Positions 1 to 6,033 of a stretch of DNA of 8,841 nt are shown one piece after another. The position numbers and the translations under genes are program-made. The DNA comes from Flavobacteriaceae bacterium. GTDB lineage: Bacteria; Bacteroidota; Bacteroidia; Flavobacteriales; Flavobacteriaceae. How positions within the stretch are numbered: the stretch's first letter is position 1; every line of letters begins with the position of its first letter. The notes beneath the pieces were generated by a model. It was given only the letters and a program-made list of their open reading frames with translations. It was not told the origin of the DNA and did no database searches. The stretch spans positions 1-8,841 of the forward strand of contig DAOVTF010000062.1 of assembly GCA_030633225.1 (NCBI GenBank), read 5' to 3'.

Positions 1-262
1 AGTTGGACTAAAAGAAGGTGAAGTTGATGGCGTTATAATTTATAAAGGATTTCCAAAAATTGAGAATGTTCATACCGTTACGTTGTATTTAAATTCGAAA
101 AGGCAAGAAATCTACTATGATTATATTATTTCATTGAACCCCAAACGTATTATTTTTAATCCGGGAACAAAAAATGTGGAATTTGAAAAAATATTAGAAA
201 AAAACGATATCTTTTTTGAAGATGCATGTACCTTGGTGCTTTTAAGTACAGGTCAATATTAA
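1..262 (+). CDS. CoA-binding domain protein, 3' part only (5' end outside window)
   Basis: An open frame entering from the left edge (first full codon at base 2) encodes 86 C-terminal residues and stops with TAA at 260-262. The visible part resembles the end of the small CoA_binding_2 (YccU-like) family, single Rossmann-fold proteins of about 120-140 residues. The supporting motifs are IYKGFPKIENVHTVTLYLN, NPKRIIFNPGTKN (the family's NPGT turn) and a final EDACTLVLLSTGQY, matching the conserved Cys-containing last strand. Roughly the first 35 residues, including the nucleotide-binding glycine loop, would lie upstream. These proteins are thought to bind CoA or acyl-CoA; no precise reaction is established. 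The gene converges on rnz with only 14 bases between the two stop codons, and I see no terminator hairpin there. The family call is fairly secure; the cellular role is unknown. Confidence 0.8.
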   Translation, partial: VGLKEGEVDGVIIYKGFPKIENVHTVTLYLNSKRQEIYYDYIISLNPKRIIFNPGTKNVEFEKILEKNDIFFEDACTLVLLSTGQY

Positions 263-276
263 ATCACAAATAATTC

Positions 277-1200
277 TTAAGCTGGAAGAATTTCAATAGT
301 TTTTCCTTCATAACTTAGCTCTGTATTACTAAAAACAGTTTGAGCTTCTTTTAAAAACAAGTTTTCATCTTTATACCGACTTGAATAATGCCCTAATAGT
401 AGCTTTTTTACTTTTGATTTTTGAGCAATAGTAGCAGCTTCTTTTGCCGTAGAATGTTTGGTAGATTTTGCTAAATCCTTTTTATCTTCTAAAAATGTTG
501 ATTCATGATATAGTAAATCTACATTTTCAATCAAGGGTATAATATTTTCAAAATATGCCGTGTCACTGCAATAGGCATATTGCAAAATTGAAGGAGGATC
601 AAAAGTAATTTTTTCATTTTTAACAATTTTACCATTTTTTAAAGTAAAATCTTTACCATTTTTTAGGTTTTGGTAATCACAAATTTCAATTTCAGGATAT
701 TTATTAATTTCCATTATATTCAAATTGCGTTCCTTTGTTTTTTCCTTGAATAAAAAACCATTGGTATAAATTCTATGTTTTAAAGGAATTGTAAAAACTT
801 CAACCTTATCATCTTCAAATATTGATTCACTTTTTTTTGAATCTAATTCGTGAAATATAAGTGGATATTTAACCCATGACTTTGAAAGTTTTAATTGAAG
901 AGTGATTATTTTTTCAATCCCTTTAGGAGCGAAGATATGTATTTCAGTTTGCCTGTTTAATAAACCGAAAGTAGAAATTAAACCAATCAAACCAAAATAA
1001 TGGTCACCATGAAGATGTGAAATAAAAATATGTTTAATCTTTGAAAACTTAATCTTGTGTTTTCTTAATAAAGTTTGAGTTCCTTCACCACAGTCAATTA
1101 AAAAAAACCTATTATTTATTTCTAAAAATTGTGAACTTGGATGCGCAAAGGTTCTTGGTGTTGCAGAATGACATCCTAATATGGTGAGCTTTAAACTCAT
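277..1200 (-). CDS. rnz: Ribonuclease Z (tRNA 3' processing endonuclease)
   Basis: A cytoplasmic zinc-dependent metallo-beta-lactamase-fold endonuclease that cuts tRNA precursors after the discriminator base, so that CCA can be added. At 307 residues it matches the short bacterial RNase Z form (about 305). The metal-binding signature HLHGDH is at residues 62-67. The other expected ligands are visible as H142 (PLKHR), D213 (YCSDT), the conserved YHEST around H232, H249 (KHST) and H271 (GHYSSRY). The stretch at about 145-185 fits the flexible exosite arm that holds the tRNA elbow. The ATG at 1198-1200 overlaps the TGA of the upstream secreted-protein gene (ATGA), which implies translational coupling. 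It is the last gene of the pyrR-pyrB cluster. The tRNA-Pro in this window lacks an encoded CCA, so its precursor is a plausible substrate (inference). Confidence 0.95.
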   Translation of the reverse strand: MSLKLTILGCHSATPRTFAHPSSQFLEINNRFFLIDCGEGTQTLLRKHKIKFSKIKHIFISHLHGDHYFGLIGLISTFGLLNRQTEIHIFAPKGIEKIITLQLKLSKSWVKYPLIFHELDSKKSESIFEDDKVEVFTIPLKHRIYTNGFLFKEKTKERNLNIMEINKYPEIEICDYQNLKNGKDFTLKNGKIVKNEKITFDPPSILQYAYCSDTAYFENIIPLIENVDLLYHESTFLEDKKDLAKSTKHSTAKEAATIAQKSKVKKLLLGHYSSRYKDENLFLKEAQTVFSNTELSYEGKTIEILPA

Positions 1201-1559
1201 TTTATCACCATTCGTTTCGAAATAACTTTTGATTTAGTCTTTAAAGAATAAATGTAAATTCCAGATTCAAGCTCTCCTCGATAAAACGGAATTGAATTAG
1301 CGCCTTTTTTAGTTTTAACTTTTTCTACATGGATTGTATTACCAAGTAAATCCTTGACAAAAAAGTCAATTTCGAGAATGTCGTCAGCCATAAAACGTAT
1401 TCTTGTAGTTACACTAAAAGGGTTTGGTGATGCAACAACATCATGTATACCACTTAGTGAATTTTCAAGAATATTCTTATCTATAGAATCGTCATCTTGA
1501 GCAAAAATTGCTAGAGGAAAAGTTAATAAAAAAAGAGTTAAAAGTAGTTTTTTTACCAT
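1197..1559 (-). CDS. Small secreted protein consisting mainly of a T9SS type A sorting-like domain
   Basis: This 120-residue protein starts with a clear signal peptide: VKK, a hydrophobic core at about 5-19, and a probable cleavage after A20 (IFA|QDDD). After a short acidic linker (21-42), residues about 43-120 resemble the Por secretion system C-terminal sorting domain. Visible motifs are SPNPF at 44-48, alternating beta strands, the DLLGN turn at 70-74, the GIYIYSLKT strand at 100-108 and the basic end KRMVIK. Normally this domain sits at the end of a large cargo and directs it through the type IX secretion system to the cell surface. Here there is no room for a cargo domain. Its stop overlaps the rnz start, and it begins 9 bases after the STAS-like gene, so it is probably co-transcribed with both. 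It could instead be a small periplasmic or outer-membrane protein that merely shares the fold. The function is unknown. Confidence 0.8.
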   Translation of the reverse strand: MVKKLLLTLFLLTFPLAIFAQDDDSIDKNILENSLSGIHDVVASPNPFSVTTRIRFMADDILEIDFFVKDLLGNTIHVEKVKTKKGANSIPFYRGELESGIYIYSLKTKSKVISKRMVIK

Positions 1560-1568
1560 ATAAACTAT

Positions 1569-1922
1569 TTAAATTCCTAAATCGCGTTCAATATTTTCTA
1601 ATTCAATAATATCTTCTGCTTCTTTTAAAGTTGGAACGGTTACCAACTCTAAAGGTATTTTATCAATATTTATACCGTTATACACTAACACAAAAGAATT
1701 ATCATTATTTTTATGTACTGCACTAAGTTGCGAAAATAATAATATTTCTTTTAATTCTATGTTATTACCATTAGAAAAATCTAATATTATATTATCGTTT
1801 TTAAAGTTAGATAAATTTTTATTAAAATCTTTTAAAAAGATCTTAATATTTTCAATTTTTCCATCATTTCCTTGAAAAGAGGGCTTTATCGTTGTAAAAG
1901 ATTCTTTTTTATTAATTAACAT
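1569..1922 (-). CDS. Small STAS-like protein of unknown function
   Basis: I place the start at the ATG at 1920-1922 (117 residues). An in-frame GTG six bases upstream (1926-1928) would add two residues and cannot be excluded. The protein is soluble, with no signal peptide or membrane segment. The pattern of a buried strand NIILDFSNG, a helix beginning at ELKEILLFSQLSAVHK, then the strand SFVLVYNG and a late helix resembles the STAS (anti-sigma antagonist) fold. The phosphorylatable Ser seen in classical SpoIIAA-type proteins is not obvious at the start of that helix. The C-terminal ending DIIELENIERDLGI is one I associate with small flavobacterial proteins found beside rnz. From memory such proteins are sometimes labelled ribonuclease Z by neighbourhood, although they have no metallo-beta-lactamase motif. 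It lies 23 bases after pyrB and 9 bases before the secreted-protein gene, and is probably co-transcribed. The function is not known. Confidence 0.75.
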   Translation of the reverse strand: MLINKKESFTTIKPSFQGNDGKIENIKIFLKDFNKNLSNFKNDNIILDFSNGNNIELKEILLFSQLSAVHKNNDNSFVLVYNGINIDKIPLELVTVPTLKEAEDIIELENIERDLGI

Positions 1923-1945
1923 AAACACTTAATATACAAATTATT

Positions 1946-2875
1946 CTATCTTTTTATTTGTTGAGCCAATAAATATATTACCGCCATTCTAATAGCAACA
2001 CCATTTTCAACTTGGTTTAGTATTATAGATTGTTTTGAATCGGCAACATCACTTGTGATTTCTACACCTCTATTGATTGGACCAGGGTGCATAATAACAA
2101 TATCTTTATTAATAGAATTCAGTAATTCTTTATTAATTCCAAAAAGTTGTGTGTATTCTCTTATCGAAGGAAAATATTTGATATCCATTCTTTCATGTTG
2201 AACTCTTAAAACATTCGCAACATCACACCACTCCAAGGCCTTAGTTAAATTATTTTCATAACCAACTCCTAATTTTGTTATATGCTTGGGAATTAATGTA
2301 GTAGGGCCACATAGCTTGATTTTTGCTCCAAGTAATTGTAAGGTGTAAATATTTGATAAGGCAACTCTTGAATGCAATATATCACCTATAATTACAACTT
2401 TTTTCCCTTTAACGGACCCAAGTTTTTCGCGAATAGAGTAGGAGTCTAATAATGCTTGAGTTGGGTGCTCGTGTGCACCATCGCCAGCATTTATAATCTT
2501 TGCATTAATATGTCTTGATAAAAAGTCACTAGCCCCTTCATTTGGGTGTCTTATAACAATAATGTCAACTTTCATTGATAAAATGTTATTTACAGTATCA
2601 ATTAATGATTCACCTTTTTTTACCGAAGATTGTGCTGCAGAAAAATTAATAATATCAGCAGATAATCTTTTCTCAGCTAATTCAAATGATAATTTAGTTC
2701 TGGTGCTATTTTCAAAAAATAAGTTGGCAATGGTAATGTCTCTTAAAGAAGGTACTTTTTTAATGGGTCTATTTATAACTTCTTTAAAGTGGTCGGCAGT
2801 TTTAAAGATTAAAGTAATATCATCTTTATTTAAATGTTTAATTCCTAATAAGTTAGTAACGCTTAATTGAGTCAT
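1946..2875 (-). CDS. pyrB: Aspartate carbamoyltransferase catalytic subunit
   Basis: Catalyses carbamoyl phosphate plus L-aspartate to N-carbamoyl-L-aspartate, the committed step of de novo pyrimidine synthesis, in the cytoplasm as a trimer. The 309-residue length is typical of the family. The carbamoyl-phosphate loop FENSTRTKLSFE has STRT at residues 57-60. Ser83/Ser84 and Lys87 in SSVKKGES form the loop contributed by the neighbouring subunit. HPTQ is at 137-140, the aspartate-domain R-x-Q segment (LRVQHER) at about 223-229, and HPGPINRG at 263-270. All catalytic motifs look intact. No pyrI regulatory subunit is seen nearby, so feedback control would need another route. The gene follows pyrR after 61 bases with no evident promoter of its own, in keeping with a pyrR-pyrB transcription unit. 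Confidence 0.97.
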   Translation of the reverse strand: MTQLSVTNLLGIKHLNKDDITLIFKTADHFKEVINRPIKKVPSLRDITIANLFFENSTRTKLSFELAEKRLSADIINFSAAQSSVKKGESLIDTVNNILSMKVDIIVIRHPNEGASDFLSRHINAKIINAGDGAHEHPTQALLDSYSIREKLGSVKGKKVVIIGDILHSRVALSNIYTLQLLGAKIKLCGPTTLIPKHITKLGVGYENNLTKALEWCDVANVLRVQHERMDIKYFPSIREYTQLFGINKELLNSINKDIVIMHPGPINRGVEITSDVADSKQSIILNQVENGVAIRMAVIYLLAQQIKR

Positions 2876-2936
2876 TTCTTTAATTGAAATTGAATTATTT
2901 TTAATCTTTAAACATTCATAATTATTCTTTAATATC

Positions 2937-3476
2937 TTACGTATTTATAATACAAACCATGTCTTTTTTGTCATTTTCTTTCCAAACTACTTGTACCTGT
3001 TCATTTTTTATTACATCGACTTGTCTCCCTTTGTAGTCAGGTTGAATTGGTAAATGACGACTAAATCGCCTATCAATTAAAACCAATAGTTCAATATTTT
3101 TCGGTCTGCCAAAATCTTGAATTGCAGTAAGTGCTGCTCTAATACTTCTACCCGAAAATAAAACATCATCAATAAAAACTACATTTTTATTATCAACTAT
3201 AAAATTAATATCTGTTTTACTTGCTATAAGTGGATCTTCTCTTCTTCTAAAATCATCACGATAAAAAGTGATGTCTAATTTTCCTAAAATAATATTTTTT
3301 ATGCGATATTCTTTTTCTAGTAATTCAACCAATCGTTTTGCTAAAAACACACCCCTAGGTTGTAATCCTATTAAAATTGTATTTGAAAAATCTTGGTGGT
3401 TTTCGATAAGTTGACAAGCCAAGCGATGAAGAATGATATGAATTTCTTTTTCGTTAAGTAAGGTCTTTTTGGCCAT
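2937..3476 (-). CDS. pyrR: PyrR bifunctional pyrimidine operon regulator / uracil phosphoribosyltransferase
   Basis: A 179-residue type I phosphoribosyltransferase of the PyrR family, which is normally about 175-185 residues. The PRPP-binding loop VVFIDDVLFSGRS is at residues 99-111, matching the family VxxVDDVLxTGRT with Ser in place of both Thr. Other hallmarks are IGLQPRGVFLA (36-46), LDITFYRDD (68-76) and LIDRRFSRHLPIQPDYKGR (133-151), the last being the characteristic PyrR C-terminal block. In Gram-positive bacteria PyrR binds pyr mRNA leaders in response to UMP and also makes UMP from uracil and PRPP. Whether it regulates RNA in Bacteroidota is less clear, and no attenuator is visible in this short leader. 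It is first in the minus-strand cluster, directly before pyrB, and 159 bases from the divergent TPR gene. Confidence 0.95.
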   Translation of the reverse strand: MAKKTLLNEKEIHIILHRLACQLIENHQDFSNTILIGLQPRGVFLAKRLVELLEKEYRIKNIILGKLDITFYRDDFRRREDPLIASKTDINFIVDNKNVVFIDDVLFSGRSIRAALTAIQDFGRPKNIELLVLIDRRFSRHLPIQPDYKGRQVDVIKNEQVQVVWKENDKKDMVCIINT

Positions 3477-3505
3477 AGTAGCAATAAAAGAATTATTTAT
3501 CCAGA

Positions 3506-3513
3506 CAAAGTTA
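3506..3513 (-). promoter_or_regulatory. Candidate Bacteroidota -7 box for the pyrR-pyrB cluster
   Basis: On the minus strand, bases 3513 to 3506 read TAACTTTG, an exact match to the TAnnTTTG -7 consensus of Bacteroidota. It ends 29 bases upstream of the pyrR ATG, so transcription would start about 20-25 bases before the gene. A clean TTG -33 element at the expected spacing is missing; the region there is T-rich only. The box match and position are seen directly. Its use as a promoter is inferred. Confidence 0.5.
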
Positions 3514-3635
3514 CAGTTTTTTTTGTGATGTTTTTGTAAAAATATGTGTTAATTAAATTGTTAAGAAAAAACAAACTGATTTTTAAAATTAGCATAAATC
3601 TAAACTACATTAGTATCGAATAAAACAAATATTTT

Positions 3636-5033
3636 ATGCAGCAGTTTTCAAATAGTAATGATAATTTACCTTTATCGAAATTTGAATTGATGTTAAAAAC
3701 AAATAGTGTTTATTTTTTTGATTCTAATGAATTTGAAGAAATAATATTGTTTTATGTTGATAATGGGAAATTTTCTTTAGCAAAAAAAGCGATTCATTTG
3801 GGGCTGTCACAGCACCCTACTTCTGTGGCTCTAAAACTTATCAAAGTTGAATTATTAATTTTGGATGACAAGTTAGAAGATGCAGAAAAAATATTAGATC
3901 AATTAGTTGAAATAGAGCCATCTAATGAAGAAATATATATTCAAAAAGCAACAATTTATTCTAAAAAAGGAAAGCATCAAAATGCTGTAGATTCTTTAAA
4001 AACTGCCTTGCTATTCTCTAATGATGAAGCAGATATTTTATCCATGTTAGGTATGGAATATTTGCATTTAGATGATTTTGAAACTGCTCGATTCAATTTT
4101 GCAAAAAGTTTAGAAGTTGCATTCGAAAATTATTCATCTTTATACAATATTATTTATTGCTTTGATATGATGGAGCAGCATGATGAAGCAATAGATTATT
4201 TAGTAAAATATATTGAGAAAGAACCGTATAGTGAAATTGCCTGGCATCAATTAGGAAGACAATATTATATTGTAAATAATCATCTAAAGGCATTGGAAGC
4301 ATTTGAATATTCTATTTTAATTGATGAAAATTTTATAGGAGCTCACCTTGAAAAAGCAAAAACTCTTGAAGAATTGGGCCAATATGAAGATGCAATAGAT
4401 TTTTATAATAAAACTATGGAGTTAGATACTCCGACATCTTTTGCTTATTTAAGAATTGGAAAATGTTTTGAAAAACTTGAAAAATCACAAAAGGCAATTG
4501 ATTATTATAATAAAACAGTAAATGAAGATCCACTTTTGGATAAAGGCTGGCTGGCGTTAACCGAAATATATATTAAAAATAAAAGTTATCACAAAGCTTT
4601 GTTTTACGTGAATAAGGCATTAAGTATTGATGAAGAGAATAATTTGTATTGGCATAAGTTTGCTGAAATAAATTTGAATTTAAACTTATTTGAAGAAGCC
4701 TCAAGAGCGTATTATAAATGTATTGGATTACAAGATGATAGATTAGAAATTTATTTAGCTTTAGCAGATGTATTACACTTTTTAGGTGATTTTCAAGAGG
4801 CCATACAAGTATTACTCGATGCAAGTGAAAAATATAAAGAAGCTGCTGAAATAACTTTTAGATTAGCAGGATTATATTTTTTAACCCAAAAAGATAATGA
4901 AGGTTTTTACTTTCTTGAAAAATCTTTAAAGATTGATAAGGAATATATTAAAGATGTTCTAGAATTATTCCCTACGGTTTTTGCACGTAAAGAAATTAAT
5001 AAAATGGTGCAAAAATTTATTACTTCAAAATAG
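3636..5033 (+). CDS. Cytoplasmic tetratricopeptide (TPR) repeat protein
   Basis: This 465-residue protein is built almost wholly of 34-residue helix-turn-helix TPR units, about 11-12 of them from residue 33 or so to 437. Clear examples lie near 99-132 (AxIYSKKGKHxxAVxSLxxAL), 235-268 (AKTLEELGQYEDAIDFYNKT), 268-301 (IGKCFEKLEKSQKAIDYYNK), 302-335 and 370-403. No signal peptide, membrane helix or enzyme domain is visible, so it is probably a soluble protein-binding scaffold. The acidic N-terminus has no recognised motif. The gene is divergent from pyrR and is followed after 79 bases by two DUF368 membrane-protein genes on the same strand. Because a promoter-like sequence sits in that gap, a shared operon is possible but not required. 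The upstream region has only a weak -7-like TACATTAG at 3606-3613. TPR identity is secure; partner and function are unknown. Confidence 0.88.
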   Translation: MQQFSNSNDNLPLSKFELMLKTNSVYFFDSNEFEEIILFYVDNGKFSLAKKAIHLGLSQHPTSVALKLIKVELLILDDKLEDAEKILDQLVEIEPSNEEIYIQKATIYSKKGKHQNAVDSLKTALLFSNDEADILSMLGMEYLHLDDFETARFNFAKSLEVAFENYSSLYNIIYCFDMMEQHDEAIDYLVKYIEKEPYSEIAWHQLGRQYYIVNNHLKALEAFEYSILIDENFIGAHLEKAKTLEELGQYEDAIDFYNKTMELDTPTSFAYLRIGKCFEKLEKSQKAIDYYNKTVNEDPLLDKGWLALTEIYIKNKSYHKALFYVNKALSIDEENNLYWHKFAEINLNLNLFEEASRAYYKCIGLQDDRLEIYLALADVLHFLGDFQEAIQVLLDASEKYKEAAEITFRLAGLYFLTQKDNEGFYFLEKSLKIDKEYIKDVLELFPTVFARKEINKMVQKFITSK

Positions 5034-5060
5034 AATAATTACTTATTAATTTCACCTTCA

Positions 5061-5087
5061 TTTGATGGTTCAATTTAGTTATCTTTG
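5061..5087 (+). promoter_or_regulatory. Candidate promoter for the DUF368 gene pair
   Basis: TTTG at 5061-5064 is followed 15 bases later by TATCTTTG at 5080-5087, an exact TAnnTTTG -7 box. The spacer is shorter than the usual 17-23 bases, so the -33 assignment is less sure than the -7 box. Predicted transcription starts near 5093-5096, giving a very short leader before the GTG at 5113. It would let the DUF368 pair be expressed apart from the TPR gene. Confidence 0.5.
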
Positions 5088-5104
5088 GCACCTAATTAAT
5101 TAAT

Positions 5105-5116
5105 ATGAACTTGTGA
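5105..5116 (+). other. Three-codon mini-ORF overlapping the first DUF368 start
   Basis: ATG AAC TTG TGA at 5105-5116 encodes Met-Asn-Leu and stops in a different frame from the downstream gene. Its TGA overlaps the GTG start (5113-5115) in a GTGA arrangement, typical of stop-start coupling. It may be a leader minicistron whose translation delivers ribosomes to the weak GTG start, or pure chance in AT-rich DNA. It lies between the predicted transcription start and the gene. Confidence 0.25.
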
Positions 5117-6033
5117 GTAGGAGGCTAAAAGATTATTTTGTAATTTCATTAAAAGGAATGGCAATGGGTGCTGCAGATGTGGTGCCAGGAGTGTCTGGAG
5201 GTACAATTGCTTTTATTTCAGGTATTTATGAAGAGTTGATTACATCTATAAATAAAATAAACATAAATACTTTTAAAATATTAAAGAATGATGGAATAAA
5301 TGCCATGTGGAAATCAATAAATGGAAACTTTTTGATTTCTCTTTTAATTGGTATTGCAATAAGTGTAATTTCATTAGCCAAGATTATTCGTCATTTATTA
5401 GAAACTCAACCCATTTTAATATGGTCTTTTTTCTTTGGTTTGGTACTGGCAAGTATAATTTATGTTGCCAAACAAATTAAATCTTGGACTTTAATTAGCG
5501 TTATACTTTTAATTCTAGGTGTATTTATTGCCTTTTATATTACAACATTGACTCCTCAAACTACAAATATCTCTTACCCATATGTATTTTTATCAGGAGC
5601 ATTAGCAATATGCGCAATGATTTTACCTGGAATTTCAGGTAGTTATATTTTATTGTTATTGGGTATGTACAAGCCAGTTTTAGATGCAATTCATGAAAAA
5701 GATATTAAAATAATTGGCACCCTATTCATTGGAGCTATTGTTGGTTTATTATCATTTTCAAGATTATTAAAATGGCTTTTTGATAACTATCAAAACTTAA
5801 CTTTAGCAACATTGACAGGTTTTATTATTGGCTCAATTAATAAAATATGGCCATGGAAAGAAGTTTTAGAGTCTGAAATTATTAACGGAAAGTTAAAAAT
5901 AATTCAAGACAAAAGTGTTTCGCCATTTAATTATAATGGAGATAATCAGATTTACATGGCTATTTTATTAGCTATTGTAGGGTTTGCTTTTATATTATTA
6001 TTAGAAAAATTGGCTGACGGAAAGGAAAATTAA
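5113..6033 (+). CDS. DUF368 (PopT-family) membrane protein, first copy: probable polyprenyl-phosphate translocase
   Basis: A polytopic inner-membrane protein of 306 residues, near the family norm. DUF368 proteins (PopT) have been shown in other bacteria to return undecaprenyl phosphate across the membrane for reuse in peptidoglycan and envelope glycan synthesis. Transfer of that role to this copy is inferred. The hallmark first motif KGMAMGAADVVPGVSGGT is at residues 14-31, followed by AFISGIYEELI. A related second motif, MILPGISGSYILLLLGMY, is at 169-186, giving the internal two-fold repeat with re-entrant-type loops. Hydrophobic spans lie at about 73-93, 100-119, 126-146, 156-185, 200-220, 228-244 and 280-298, with a WPWK motif at 246-249. 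The GTG at 5113 is the only upstream start in frame after a stop at 5101-5103, and it gives the expected MxxxLKDYF N-terminus. The stop abuts the next gene's ATG (TAAATG). Confidence 0.9.
   Translation: MSRRLKDYFVISLKGMAMGAADVVPGVSGGTIAFISGIYEELITSINKININTFKILKNDGINAMWKSINGNFLISLLIGIAISVISLAKIIRHLLETQPILIWSFFFGLVLASIIYVAKQIKSWTLISVILLILGVFIAFYITTLTPQTTNISYPYVFLSGALAICAMILPGISGSYILLLLGMYKPVLDAIHEKDIKIIGTLFIGAIVGLLSFSRLLKWLFDNYQNLTLATLTGFIIGSINKIWPWKEVLESEIINGKLKIIQDKSVSPFNYNGDNQIYMAILLAIVGFAFILLLEKLADGKEN

Noticed and set aside
2562..2870. Plus-strand open frame of 102 codons antisense to pyrB
   Set aside because: It lies fully inside a strongly conserved gene on the other strand and shows no recognisable motif; it is a shadow of pyrB codon use.
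3606..3613. TACATTAG as a -7 box for the TPR gene
   Set aside because: One mismatch to TAnnTTTG, and the nearest upstream TTG (3558-3560) is about 45 bases away, far outside normal spacing.
3477..3635. Riboswitch or PyrR attenuator in the pyrR/TPR divergent region
   Set aside because: I found no convincing long inverted repeats or terminator/anti-terminator pair; the region is AT-rich with only one good -7 box.
4573..4824. Minus-strand open frame of 83 codons antisense to the TPR gene
   Set aside because: Wholly inside the TPR coding region with no independent signals; chance open frame.
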